Of a stretch of 64,000 nt of DNA, positions 17,109 to 25,204 are shown in pieces (position 1 is the stretch's first letter; every line of letters begins with the position of its first letter). The translations under genes and the position numbers were made by a program. Source of the DNA: Amycolatopsis viridis (GTDB lineage: Bacteria; Actinomycetota; Actinomycetes; Mycobacteriales; Pseudonocardiaceae); NCBI RefSeq assembly GCF_011758765.1, contig NZ_JAANOU010000001.1, positions 2,418,001 to 2,482,000 on the forward strand, read 5' to 3'. A model generated the notes under the pieces. It worked only from the letters and a program-made list of their open reading frames with translations, made no database searches and was not told where the DNA came from.

Positions 17109-18249
17109 ACCCCAGCAGCGCCACCCGCAGGTCGAGGATCTGCGTGGCCACGCCGAGCGCGAGGACCGGCACCGCGAGCCCGGTGTAGGCGGCGAGGAAC
17201 AGCCCGGCCAGGGCCTCGCCGCGGCTCTCCCGGGAGGCCAGGCCGAGCACGACTCCGACACTGCCCTTGAAGCCCGCGCCCGCCCCGGCACCGGCGAGCA
17301 CCGCGCCGACCAGGAACAGCGCGAGGCTCGGCAGCCAGACCGCCACCGTCACCAGCACCAGCCCCACCGTCAGCAGGATGAGCCCGATGGCGAGCAGCCG
17401 GTGCAGCTCCGTGCGCGCCAGCACGATCTGCGCCACTGCGGCGGCGCCGAACACGGCGAACACGCTCACCCCGGCCAGGGCGTGCGAGTGCTGGTGCAGC
17501 GTGTTCGCCAGGAACCCGGGCGCGAGCGAGGTGAACAGCCCGAACACCGCGAACTCCGCGAGCGCGGCCGCCCCCGCCGCCAGGTAGCGCGCCCGCGCGT
17601 GTGGCGGCACGGACACGCGCTGCGGGCGGTAACGCACCCGGGTCGCGGTGACCGTTTCCGGGGACAGCGCCACGGCGAGCGCGCCGAGCAGCATCAGCAC
17701 CTGGAACACCAGGTAGGGCACGTGCAGCGGGTCCGGAACGTATTCGGCCAGCAGCCCGGCCACGAGCGGGCCGAGTCCGATGCCGCCGAGGTTGGCGGCC
17801 GTCGCGACCACGTCGGCCCGGGTGCGGGAGGCACCCGGCCGCGCGGCGAGGTGCAGCTCGGTCAGGTGCGCGGTGGCGGTGGCGGTGAGCATGCCGATGC
17901 TGATGCCGGACAGCACCCGCGCCACGAGCAGCGCGGGCACCGACGTCCAGATCAGGAACACCACCCCCGCTGCCACGTTGATCAGCACCGCGGGCACCAG
18001 CACCCGGCGGCGGCCCAGCCAGTCGGACACGTGGCCGGCCAGGAAGAGGCTCGCGATCACGCCGAACGCGTAGGCGGCGAACACGAGGGTGACGGTGAAC
18101 GGGCCGAAGCGGTCCTTCGCCTGGTAGAGCACGTAAAGCGGGGTGGGGGCGGCGGAGAACCCCATGGTCACGGCGAAGGTGCAGGCGACGAACCAGAATC
18201 CGGCGCCGTGCCGGCGGGCCGCGGCGGACCGGGCGGACTGAGTGGTCAC
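17047..18249 (-). CDS. MFS transporter
   Basis: 400 residues from GTG at 18249, with about 12 membrane segments and the loop motif GHVSDWLGRRR after segment 2. It belongs to the drug/sugar exporter-like MFS branch; the substrate is not predictable. The start at 18249 leaves an 80-bp divergent promoter region shared with the LysR gene at 18330, so the LysR protein probably controls it. An in-frame ATG at 18309 would place the start within that promoter region. The gene overlaps the PEP mutase-like gene tail to tail by 62 bp. Confidence 0.8.
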   Translation of the reverse strand: MTTQSARSAAARRHGAGFWFVACTFAVTMGFSAAPTPLYVLYQAKDRFGPFTVTLVFAAYAFGVIASLFLAGHVSDWLGRRRVLVPAVLINVAAGVVFLIWTSVPALLVARVLSGISIGMLTATATAHLTELHLAARPGASRTRADVVATAANLGGIGLGPLVAGLLAEYVPDPLHVPYLVFQVLMLLGALAVALSPETVTATRVRYRPQRVSVPPHARARYLAAGAAALAEFAVFGLFTSLAPGFLANTLHQHSHALAGVSVFAVFGAAAVAQIVLARTELHRLLAIGLILLTVGLVLVTVAVWLPSLALFLVGAVLAGAGAGAGFKGSVGVVLGLASRESRGEALAGLFLAAYTGLAVPVLALGVATQILDLRVALLGFTAALLLILAVVVRRLFRAS

Positions 18250-18329
18250 GATCCGAGGATGCGCCCGCCCAGGCCATCGCGTCCAACGAATGTTTTCGCT
18301 CGTAGCCATCTCGGAGTTAGATAGGTGGG
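18250..18329. promoter_or_regulatory. Divergent promoter region between MFS and LysR genes
   Basis: 80 bp separating two divergent starts, with a locally AT-richer stretch (GGAGTTAGATAGGTGG). LysR-type regulators usually bind such regions to control themselves and the divergent target. A clear T-N11-A site is not resolved. Confidence 0.45.
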
Positions 18330-19214
18330 GTGGAACTGCGACAGCTGGCGTACTTCGTCGCGGTGGCCGAGGAGCTGAGCTTCACGCGCGCGTCGCGGCG
18401 ACTGCGGGTGGTGCAGTCGGCGGTGTCGACCGCCGTGCGCGCCCTCGAGCGGGAGATCGGTGCCGAGTTGTTCGACCGGGACAGCCGGCGCGTCGCCCTG
18501 ACGGCTGCGGGCGCGGCGATGCTGCCGGAGGCGCGCACCGCCCTCGCGGCAGCGCGCGCGGCGGCGCAGGCGGCCGCCGGGGCCGGTGGTGAGGTGCGGG
18601 GCGTGGTCACGATGGGCACGATCCTGTCGACCGGCCGGGTGGACGTGCCCCGCCTGCTCGGCCGGTTCTCGCGCCACCACCCGCAGGCCGCGGTGCGGTT
18701 GCAGTACTCGCCGTCCGGCTCCGCCGGGCACGTGCGCGCAGTGCTGGACGGCAGCATGGACCTGGCGCTGGCGTCGCTGCCGGGCCGGGTGCCCGCCGGT
18801 CTGGCGCAGGAGGTCGTCGCGCAGGAGAACCTCGTTCTGCTGGCTGCGCCGGGCCATCCGGTGGCGGGGCGGGCCGCGGTGCGGCTCGCCGATCTCGCCG
18901 ATGAGTCCTTCGTGGACTTTCCGGTGGGCTGGGGGAACCGGACGGTCGTGGACCGCGCCTTCGCGGAAGCCGGACTGTCCCGGCAGGTGGCGCTGGAGGT
19001 GTCCGACTACGACACCGCCCGCGCCCTCATCGCCCAGGGCCTGGGAGTGGGTTTCGTGCCGGAAGGTGCGGCGGGGCGGCTGGCGGAGGTGGTGGCGGTG
19101 GCGCTGGCCGAACCCCTGCGGTGGTCGGTGTCGGTGGTGCACTCGGCGGTGCGGCCGCTGTCTCCCGCGGCGGCGGCGCTGCTGCGGGAGGTCCGCGCCG
19201 AGCTGGAGCCCTGA
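18330..19214 (+). CDS. LysR-type transcriptional regulator
   Basis: 294 residues, the usual LTTR length. The N-terminal helix-turn-helix covers about residues 1-60 (MELRQLAYFVAVAEE, then TRASRRLRVVQSAVSTAVRALE). A periplasmic-binding-protein-like effector domain follows. The start is GTG at 18330. It is divergent from the MFS transporter, the likely target. Confidence 0.85.
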   Translation: MELRQLAYFVAVAEELSFTRASRRLRVVQSAVSTAVRALEREIGAELFDRDSRRVALTAAGAAMLPEARTALAAARAAAQAAAGAGGEVRGVVTMGTILSTGRVDVPRLLGRFSRHHPQAAVRLQYSPSGSAGHVRAVLDGSMDLALASLPGRVPAGLAQEVVAQENLVLLAAPGHPVAGRAAVRLADLADESFVDFPVGWGNRTVVDRAFAEAGLSRQVALEVSDYDTARALIAQGLGVGFVPEGAAGRLAEVVAVALAEPLRWSVSVVHSAVRPLSPAAAALLREVRAELEP

Positions 19215-19238
19215 GGCGTGTTCCGCGACAGGGCGGCC

Positions 19239-19249
19239 GGGGGGGGGGG
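19239..19249 (+). repeat. Run of eleven guanines
   Basis: A homopolymer of 11 G, immediately followed by CGG, lies in the 39-bp gap between the convergent LysR and MarR-like genes. It is unusually long even for this genome and is prone to slippage or sequencing error. Confidence 0.85.
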
Positions 19250-19253
19250 CGGT

Positions 19254-19640
19254 CTAGTGCGCGGCTTCCAGGTTGCCGGCCATCGCGGCCAGCGTGCGGA
19301 CGGTGTCGGCGTACTGCTGGTCCGTCAGCCCCTCGAGCGTGCGGGCACGGAAGCGCTGCACGTGCTCGGCGATCTCGGTGTGCGCGGCGCGGCCGGCTTC
19401 GGTCAGCGCGCCGTCCGGCGTGGTCCAGCCCCGGGCCACCAGGTCGGCGCGGGCTTGCCCGGCGCCTTCGAACACCTCCAGCACGTCCGCGCCGTAGCGC
19501 GGGGCGTTCAGCGCCTGCCAGTGCCGCCGGGTCAGGCCGTGGCCGGCGAGCAGCTCGTCGAGGCCGGTCTCCAGCAGGGTGTGCAGGTGCCGGAGCCAGA
19601 ATCCGATCGGACGGTCGAGAGGGTCCACCACGACTCCCAT
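19254..19640 (-). CDS. MarR-like winged-helix protein
   Basis: 128 residues with a degenerate MarR pattern: helices (LHTLLETGLDELLAGHGLTRRHW), a wing-like GWTTPDGALTEAGRAAH segment where MarR proteins have L-T-x-x-G, and a C-terminal dimer helix. The DNA-recognition helix is not well conserved. Its ATG (19640) lies inside a 16-bp palindrome, so the transcript probably has almost no leader. It is divergent from another MarR gene. Confidence 0.6.
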   Translation of the reverse strand: MGVVVDPLDRPIGFWLRHLHTLLETGLDELLAGHGLTRRHWQALNAPRYGADVLEVFEGAGQARADLVARGWTTPDGALTEAGRAAHTEIAEHVQRFRARTLEGLTDQQYADTVRTLAAMAGNLEAAH

Positions 19641-19653
19641 GTAAAGTTACATG
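19638..19653. promoter_or_regulatory. Palindromic operator CATGTAA-AG-TTACATG
   Basis: Perfect 7-bp arms around a 2-bp centre, located in the 44-bp gap between two divergent MarR-like genes and covering the start codon of one. The symmetry and position fit a MarR-type autoregulatory operator. Confidence 0.7.
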
Positions 19654-19684
19654 TACTTGTCGTTGACCATAGATGAGGGCGGAC

Positions 19685-20137
19685 ATGGACCGCAACAGCG
19701 AATCGATCGCCCGGGCACTCGCTGCCCTGCGCCGGGCCCAGTCGCGCCGCGCGCTGAGCCGGCTGGCACGCGAACGGGGCCGCCGCGGGCCGGTACCGGA
19801 CGCGGTGTACGAGCTGCTGGACGTGATCGCGGCGGCCGGACGGCCGCCGACCGTCACCGAGGTGGCCGCGGCGCTGGGTACCGACCAGCCGCGCGCGAGC
19901 CGCCTGACCGCGCAGGCCCTGGACGCGGGACTGGTGCAGCGGCGCGCCGATCAGATGGACGGACGCCGCTCACTGCTGGAACCCACCGCCGAGGGCAGGC
20001 GGGCTCTGGCGGAGATCCAGGGGTTCCGGGCCCGGGTGGTGGCCGAGGTGACGGCCGGGTGGGACCCCGCGGACCGCGCGGCACTGGCGGGGCTGCTCGC
20101 CCGGTTCACCGAGGACTTCACCGCGCTGGTGCGCTGA
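19685..20137 (+). CDS. MarR-family transcriptional regulator
   Basis: 150 residues from ATG 19685, which has a GAGGG site upstream (an in-frame ATG lies at 19673). The winged helix reads PTVTEVAAALGTDQPRASRLTAQALDAGLV, then the wing with QMDGRRSLLEPTAEGR, the standard MarR pattern. It probably represses itself and the divergent MarR-like gene through the palindrome at 19638-19653. No effector is indicated. Confidence 0.8.
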   Translation: MDRNSESIARALAALRRAQSRRALSRLARERGRRGPVPDAVYELLDVIAAAGRPPTVTEVAAALGTDQPRASRLTAQALDAGLVQRRADQMDGRRSLLEPTAEGRRALAEIQGFRARVVAEVTAGWDPADRAALAGLLARFTEDFTALVR

Positions 20138-20146
20138 CCGCGCCGG

Positions 20147-20422
20147 TCAGGCGGCGTGCGCGTGCCGCGCCCGGAGTGCGCCGAGCCCGGCCTCGGTGGC
20201 CACCACGGGAACGTCCCCGGCGCCGGAGCCGTGCGTCGCCTCGATCAGGCCGCGCCAGCTGAGCCGGTCGAGCGCCTCGCACTCCCACGGCGGCACGCGG
20301 CCCGCGGCGGCGCCGTCCGCGTCCGCCCACATGTAGCAGGCGGGGGCACCCCACAGTCCGTTGTGGAACAGGATGAGCCCGGCGGCGACGTCCGCCAGGG
20401 CCTGGAGTTCTTGCGCGGTCAT
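20147..20422 (-). CDS. Small hypothetical protein
   Basis: 91 residues from ATG 20422 (MTAQELQALADVAAG). It contains an aromatic-rich segment (FHNGLWGAPACYMWAD) and ends RARHAHAA. No motif, signal peptide or membrane segment is recognisable. Coding is supported by regular codon composition and by its fit between neighbouring genes. It converges with the MarR gene 9 bp away. Confidence 0.5.
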   Translation of the reverse strand: MTAQELQALADVAAGLILFHNGLWGAPACYMWADADGAAAGRVPPWECEALDRLSWRGLIEATHGSGAGDVPVVATEAGLGALRARHAHAA

Positions 20423-20535
20423 ACCACACAGGGTGCCCGAGGGCCGGGCGGGCACACCTCCGCCGAATCACCGAGGCGGGTACGTAAGTCCGCCCTGCCG
20501 CACGACGCGGACACCTCGGGCGCCCGGAGCGCGGC

Positions 20536-21840
20536 CTACCGCCGGCTGGCCCGCACGAACTGCTCCCGCGGGTGCTGTTGCTCCCCGGTCGCCACGACCT
20601 GGCGCCGGAACGGCAGCGAGATCAGCCAGTCCGCCGCGATCCGCGTCTTGCGGTGCGCCGTCGGCATGGTCATCAGGTGGTAGGCGCGGTGCAGCGCCCA
20701 CGCGGGCCAGCCACGCAGCTTCACGCCGTAGATCTGCGCAACTCCCTGGTACAGCCCCAGGCTGGCGACCGAGCCGGCGTAGGAGTGCCGGTAGCCCTCC
20801 AGCGTTCCGCCGCGCAGCGTCGCCACGATGTTGCGCGCCAGCACCACCGCCTGGCGTGACGCGTGCTGCGCCGACGGCGCGCACACCGCGCCCGGTTCCT
20901 TGCTGGTCACGTCCGGCACCGCGGCGGCGTCCCCGGCCGAGAACACGCCCGGGGCGCCGTCCACCTCCAGCGTGGTGGCGCAGCAGACCCGGCCCTGCGG
21001 GTTCAGCGGCAGGTCCGTGTCCGCCAGCATCGGGCTCGGCTTGACGCCCGCGGTCCACACGATCGTGTCCGCGTCGAACTCGGTGTCGTCGCCCAGCACC
21101 ACGTGGCAGTCCACACAGGACTTGAGCGTGGTGCCCAGGTGGATCTCGAACCCGCGCCCGCTCAGCACGTCCAGGGTGTAGCCCGCCAGCGACGAGCTCA
21201 CCTCGGGCATGATCCGGTCGGCGGCCTCGACCAGCACCCACCGCAGCTCCGAGCGGTCGATGGCGTAGTCCTTGAGCGCGTGGCGGGCCATGTCCTCCAG
21301 TTCCGCCATCGCCTCGATACCCGCGTAACCCCCGCCGACGAACACGAACGTGAGCAGCTTGCGCCGCAGCTGTTGATCCACCGTGCTGGCGGCGACGTCG
21401 AGCCGGGACAGCACGTGGTTGCGCAGGTAGACCGCTTCCTCCAGGGTCTTGAACCCGATGCCGTGCTCGGCCAGCCCGGGAATGGGCAGCGTCTTGGACA
21501 CCGAACCGGGCGCGACCACCAGGATGTCGTAGCCGATCCGCTCGACGTGCCCGTCGGCGACGCGCAGCGTGACCGACTTCGCCGTCGTGTCGACGCCGGT
21601 CGCCTCCGCGGCCATCACCGTGCAGCCGGGCAGCACCTCCCGCAGCGGTACGACGACGTGCCGCGGTTCGACGGAACCAGCCGCCGCTTCGGCCAGGAAC
21701 GGCTGATACGTCATGTACGAGCGCGGGTCGAGCACGGTCAGCTCGGCTTCGGCCGGGGCGAGCCGCTTGCGCAGCTGCCGGGCCGTCGTGGCGCCGACGT
21801 AACCGCCCCCGATGATCACGATCCGGGCCGGGTCACCCAC
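20536..21840 (-). CDS. NAD(P)/FAD-dependent oxidoreductase, type II NADH dehydrogenase-like
   Basis: 434 residues with an FAD-binding motif at the start (IVIIGGGYVGATTARQL) and a second nucleotide-binding motif (FVFVGGGYAGIEAMAEL) at about residue 165, as in NDH-2 enzymes. Segments VVWTAGVKP and VFSAGDAAA are also typical. Such enzymes pass electrons from NADH to quinone at the inner membrane face without proton pumping. The gene is the last of three overlapping genes transcribed leftward from 22638. Confidence 0.8.
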   Translation of the reverse strand: MGDPARIVIIGGGYVGATTARQLRKRLAPAEAELTVLDPRSYMTYQPFLAEAAAGSVEPRHVVVPLREVLPGCTVMAAEATGVDTTAKSVTLRVADGHVERIGYDILVVAPGSVSKTLPIPGLAEHGIGFKTLEEAVYLRNHVLSRLDVAASTVDQQLRRKLLTFVFVGGGYAGIEAMAELEDMARHALKDYAIDRSELRWVLVEAADRIMPEVSSSLAGYTLDVLSGRGFEIHLGTTLKSCVDCHVVLGDDTEFDADTIVWTAGVKPSPMLADTDLPLNPQGRVCCATTLEVDGAPGVFSAGDAAAVPDVTSKEPGAVCAPSAQHASRQAVVLARNIVATLRGGTLEGYRHSYAGSVASLGLYQGVAQIYGVKLRGWPAWALHRAYHLMTMPTAHRKTRIAADWLISLPFRRQVVATGEQQHPREQFVRASRR

Positions 21841-22063
21841 GCAGCACCTCCTCGTCGGTCTCGTAGTCCACTTCCAGGCGCTGCTCGGCCACGTCCCCCA
21901 GATCGGCTTCGGACGGCAGCTCCGGCGCCGGCCGCGTGCGTTTCCGCGGGTCCGCGGTCTGCCGCTGCTCCAGTGCGTCGGCGACAGGCGCTTCGGGGTC
22001 GGGCGGCAGCGGCGCGTCGTGCTCCAGCGCCTCGCGCACGGACTCCTCGTCGGGCTCGGTCAC
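21833..22063 (-). CDS. Small acidic protein, unknown function
   Basis: 76 residues, rich in Glu, Asp and Pro (MTEPDEESVREALEHDAPLP...ADPRKR...YETDEEVLRG). No domain is recognised and much of it is probably disordered. It overlaps the hydrolase-like gene upstream by 4 bp and the oxidoreductase downstream by 8 bp, so it is part of the operon. Confidence 0.6.
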   Translation of the reverse strand: MTEPDEESVREALEHDAPLPPDPEAPVADALEQRQTADPRKRTRPAPELPSEADLGDVAEQRLEVDYETDEEVLRG

Positions 22064-22638
22064 CTTCGATCACCCTCCTCGTTGTTCGCGGGCAGTTCGG
22101 CGAGGGCCTGGGCGACGCCGGCGACCACGTCCGGGTGACCCAGCGGCAGCGGTGCCGGGACCCGGTCGTCCGCGCCGCCGGTGCTGTGCGCGACCACGCG
22201 CACCGGTACCCCGGCCTCGGCCAGGCCGCTGATCCGCTCGCGGTTGTCCGTCTCCCAGCTCCGGTCCGCGGTCTCGCCGTCGCCCGGCGGCACGAACTGG
22301 TCGGCGGCCGGGTCGACGAGCAGCAGCGAGCGCACCCGGTCGCGGTGCTGCTCGGCCAGCCGCAGGGCGCCGTCGGCGAACGGGCCGCTGGCGACCACGT
22401 GCACCGATTCGCCGGGCGGGTCGGACAGGATGTCGTCCGCCTGCGTCAGCCCGCCCTCGGCCGGCAGCCGGCACCACACCACCTGCCACTCGTCCGTCTT
22501 GTCCCGCCAGGTCGCCGGGAGCCCCTCGTGCTTGGCCAGCCCGGTCGGGTCGAGTACCAGCACGGTCGGGCCGTCCGGGGTACCTTCGGTTACGGCGGCC
22601 GGGCCCTCGGCACGCACCGGGTCCGGGGAGTAGTTCAT
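22060..22638 (-). CDS. Alpha/beta-hydrolase-like protein
   Basis: 192 residues with an alpha/beta-hydrolase-like order of strands (VLVLDPTGLAKHEGLPATW, VHVVASGPFADGALRLAE, RSLLLVDPAAD). The elbow position has ASGPFADGA, so the usual G-x-S-x-G nucleophile is not intact. It may be a non-catalytic member. It leads the three-gene operon with the acidic protein and the NDH-2-like enzyme. Confidence 0.5.
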   Translation of the reverse strand: MNYSPDPVRAEGPAAVTEGTPDGPTVLVLDPTGLAKHEGLPATWRDKTDEWQVVWCRLPAEGGLTQADDILSDPPGESVHVVASGPFADGALRLAEQHRDRVRSLLLVDPAADQFVPPGDGETADRSWETDNRERISGLAEAGVPVRVVAHSTGGADDRVPAPLPLGHPDVVAGVAQALAELPANNEEGDRR

Positions 22639-22709
22639 GACCGCTCCTTTCTCCGGTCCCCGGCTACCCCGGGTACTGCCGCCCTACACGGATCACGTGC
22701 GGACAGGGG

Positions 22710-22925
22710 ATGGACATGCGGGAGCACTTGCAGGAGGTAGCCGGCTTCAACGTCCCGGTCACGTCGGCCGAGGACACCGAACTGGTCGCCGCGCAGCGCC
22801 GGCGCGCGGTGCGCGCGGTCGCGTCCGCGGCGGAGAACGCCGAGGACTGCGCGCTGCTGCTGGATGCGCTGGGCCTCAAGCCGGCCGAGGGGATGGCGCC
22901 GGTCCCGGCGCAGCGGCACGGCTGA
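22710..22925 (+). CDS. Small conserved-looking hypothetical protein
   Basis: 71 residues, mostly helical (MDMREHLQEVAGF, then AAQRRRAVRAVASAAENAEDCALLLDALGL). The stretch of alternating basic and small residues followed by a leucine-rich helix resembles small regulatory or partner proteins, but I recognise no family. It is transcribed away from the 22638 operon and lies upstream of the glutathione peroxidase gene. Confidence 0.5.
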   Translation: MDMREHLQEVAGFNVPVTSAEDTELVAAQRRRAVRAVASAAENAEDCALLLDALGLKPAEGMAPVPAQRHG

Positions 22926-23023
22926 TCGGGTGTAACGCTGGTCACGGTCGGCGCCGGCTGGGGAACGGTGCGGCCGTGATCGCGTTGGCCAGGGCAGGAC
23001 CCGATCACCTGCGGAGGACTGGC

Positions 23024-23512
23024 ATGGCCCTGGCTGACATCGAGCTGCGCACGCTCGGCGGCGAACCGACGACCCTGGGCGGCCTCGGCCGCACGGCCCT
23101 GCTCGTGGTGAACGTCGCCTCCCGGTGCGGTCTGACCCCGCAGTACGCCGCGCTGGAGCGGCTCCAGGAACGCTACGGCGACCGCGGGTTCTCCGTCGTG
23201 GGCTTCCCCTGCAACCAGTTCGCCGGTCAGGAACCGGGCACGGCCGAGGAGATCGCCACGTTCTGCTCGGCGACCTACGGGGTCACGTTCCCGCTGTTCG
23301 AGAAGATCGAGGTGAACGGACCCGGCCGGCACCCGCTCTACGCCGAGCTCGTGCAGGCCCGGGACGCCGCGGGGGAGAGCGGCGACGTGCAGTGGAACTT
23401 CGAGAAGTTCCTGGTCGGCCCGGACGGCACGGTGGTGGCGCGGTTCCGGCCGCGCACCGATCCGGAGGCCCCGGAGGTGGTCGAGGCGATCGAAGCGGTC
23501 CTGGCCGCCTGA
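23024..23512 (+). CDS. Glutathione peroxidase-family thiol peroxidase
   Basis: 162 residues. The peroxidatic cysteine is in VASRCGLT, the catalytic glutamine in FAGQEPG and the tryptophan/asparagine pair in QWNFEKFL. The non-selenium form uses cysteine. The family reduces hydrogen peroxide and lipid peroxides, in actinobacteria usually with thioredoxin rather than glutathione. ATG at 23024 follows a GCGGAGG site. Confidence 0.9.
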   Translation: MALADIELRTLGGEPTTLGGLGRTALLVVNVASRCGLTPQYAALERLQERYGDRGFSVVGFPCNQFAGQEPGTAEEIATFCSATYGVTFPLFEKIEVNGPGRHPLYAELVQARDAAGESGDVQWNFEKFLVGPDGTVVARFRPRTDPEAPEVVEAIEAVLAA

Positions 23513-23517
23513 GTCCA

Positions 23518-23529
23518 TCAAACCTTTGA
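23518..23529. promoter_or_regulatory. TCAAA-CC-TTTGA inverted repeat
   Basis: A 12-bp inverted repeat, nearly the same as the operator at 24211-24228, lies just after the peroxidase stop and before the 3' end of the MarR gene. It could be a secondary MarR site or chance. Confidence 0.35.
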
Positions 23530-23564
23530 CGGCCCGGGGCGCGTGAGCGGCGCCACGATGAGCG

Positions 23565-24104
23565 CTAGAACCGGCGCTTCGCGTCCAGGGCGGCCGAGCT
23601 CGTGGTGAGCTTTTCCAGCAATCCGATGAGGATGGTCTGCTCCGGCTTGGTGAGCGCGTTCGCCCACGCCTGTTCGCGCTGGTTGTGGGCCTCGTAGGCG
23701 CTGGTGATCGCCTCGTGCCCGGCCTCGGTGAGGGCCAGCAGCACCGCGCGCCGGTCGTGTTCGGCCTGCCGGCGGGACACCAGTCCGTCCCGCTCCAGCG
23801 TGTTGACCAGGGCGGACACCGCCGCGCGGCTCATCCCGGACAGCTGCGCGACGCGCTTGGCCTCCATCGGCCCGGCCAGCCACAGCGCGAACAGCACCCG
23901 GAACCCGCCCCAGCTCCAGCCGCGCGGCCGGTGCACCGTGGACTCCCAGTCGTAGACGAGTGCGCTGGTCAGCCGGTGCAGGGTGAGGCCGAGCCGCATC
24001 GCCGTGGCATCGACCGCGGGCAGCTCGGCGGTCGTCTTCGCGATCGCGTAGTCCACGAACGTCAGGTAGTCCAGCTCGTCGGGGGCAGCCGGTTCCGCGG
24101 TCAT
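23565..24104 (-). CDS. MarR-family regulator of the adjacent catabolic operon
   Basis: 179 residues with a canonical MarR winged helix: AKRVAQLSGMSRAAVSALVNTLERDGLV, the wing DRRAVLLALTEAGHEA, and helical ends for dimerisation. It is divergent from the MBL/monooxygenase operon at 24239. The overlapping TCAAAG palindromes at 24211-24228 are its likely operator. It probably represses that operon until an aromatic ligand binds; the ligand is an inference from the neighbouring enzymes. Confidence 0.85.
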   Translation of the reverse strand: MTAEPAAPDELDYLTFVDYAIAKTTAELPAVDATAMRLGLTLHRLTSALVYDWESTVHRPRGWSWGGFRVLFALWLAGPMEAKRVAQLSGMSRAAVSALVNTLERDGLVSRRQAEHDRRAVLLALTEAGHEAITSAYEAHNQREQAWANALTKPEQTILIGLLEKLTTSSAALDAKRRF

Positions 24105-24210
24105 GCGCCCAGGCTAGGCGGTCGCAGCCGCGACCTCGACCGGCGGCCGCGGTTCGGACGTACCCTTCCCTTGCGGGGTGACCCGCGTTACGCTGTCGTC
24201 CACCAGATAG

Positions 24211-24228
24211 TCAAAGCTTTGATCAAAG
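24211..24228. promoter_or_regulatory. Overlapping palindromes TCAAAGCTTTGATCAAAG (MarR operator)
   Basis: Two perfect 12-bp palindromes share six bases: TCAAAGCTTTGA (24211-24222) and CTTTGATCAAAG (24217-24228), giving three consecutive half-sites. They end at the ribosome site (AAAGGAGG) of the MBL gene, so bound repressor would block transcription and the start region. Confidence 0.75.
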
Positions 24229-24238
24229 GAGGTGCGGG

Positions 24239-25201
24239 GTGGCCCAGAAGGCGTTCGCCTCGTCCGGCGACGTGGCGGAGAAGCAGCAGACCCTGGAGGT
24301 CCTCGACGACGGCGTCTACGCGCTCACCGCCGAGGGCGACCCGAACGTCGGCGCCATCGAGGGTGAGGACTTCCTGGTCTGTTTCGAGGCACTCGCCACC
24401 CCGGTCGCCGCCCGGGAGTGGCTCGCGAAGCTGCGGGAGCACACCGACAAGCCGGTCCGGTACCTCGTGCTGTCGCACTACCACGCGGTGCGCGTGCTGG
24501 GCGCGTCCGCGTTCGACGCCGAGGTGATCGTCGCGCACGAGAACACCCGCGCACTGGTCGCCGAGCGCGGCAAGGAGGACTGGGAGAGCGAATTCGGCCG
24601 CATGCCGCGGCTGGCCAAGGGCGCGGAGTCGGTGCCCGGCCTGACCTGGCCCACGCTGACCTTCTCCGACCGGCTCACGATCGACCTCGGCGGCGACCGC
24701 GGTGACCTGGTCCTGCAGTACTGCGGCCGCGGCCACACCGAGGGCGACATCGTGGCGTGGCTGCCGCGGCAGCGCATCCTGTTCGCCGGTGACCTCGTCG
24801 AGGCCGAGGCCGCGCTCTACACCGGGGACGCCTTCCACCGCGACTGGGCCTCGTCCACTTTGGACCGGGTCAAGGCGTTCGGTGCCGAGGCGCTGATCGG
24901 CGGGCGCGGCGCGGTCAGCCGGGGCCGGGACGCCGTCGACGCCGCGGTCGAGCAGACCCGCAACTTCCTCGACGTGATGATCCGCGAGGTCGGCGCCGTG
25001 CAGCGGGCCGGTGGCACGCTCAAGGAGGCGTTCGAGCGCACCCACGCCGCGCTGGCGCCGCAGTACGGGCACTGGCCGATCTTCGAGCACTGCCTGCCCT
25101 TCGACGTCTCCCGCCTGTGGGACGAGCTGTCCGGCATCGAGCGCCCGGTCATCTGGACGGCGCAGCGGGACCGCGAGGTCTGGGACCAGCTGCAGGGCTG
25201 A
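24239..25201 (+). CDS. MBL-fold hydrolase-like protein with incomplete metal motif
   Basis: 320 residues from GTG 24239, with a strong AAAGGAGGTG site. The metallo-beta-lactamase fold is shown by LSHYHAVRV, GRGHTEGDIVAW and LFAGDLVEAE. The normal H-x-H-x-D-H motif is reduced to HYHAVR, losing the Asp and His of the second metal site, while the later His and Asp remain. It may hold one metal or none. It is the first gene of a probable aromatic-degradation operon (next gene 4 bp later) and may hydrolyse a ring-cleavage or ester intermediate. Confidence 0.75.
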   Translation: MAQKAFASSGDVAEKQQTLEVLDDGVYALTAEGDPNVGAIEGEDFLVCFEALATPVAAREWLAKLREHTDKPVRYLVLSHYHAVRVLGASAFDAEVIVAHENTRALVAERGKEDWESEFGRMPRLAKGAESVPGLTWPTLTFSDRLTIDLGGDRGDLVLQYCGRGHTEGDIVAWLPRQRILFAGDLVEAEAALYTGDAFHRDWASSTLDRVKAFGAEALIGGRGAVSRGRDAVDAAVEQTRNFLDVMIREVGAVQRAGGTLKEAFERTHAALAPQYGHWPIFEHCLPFDVSRLWDELSGIERPVIWTAQRDREVWDQLQG

Positions 25202-25204
25202 GCG

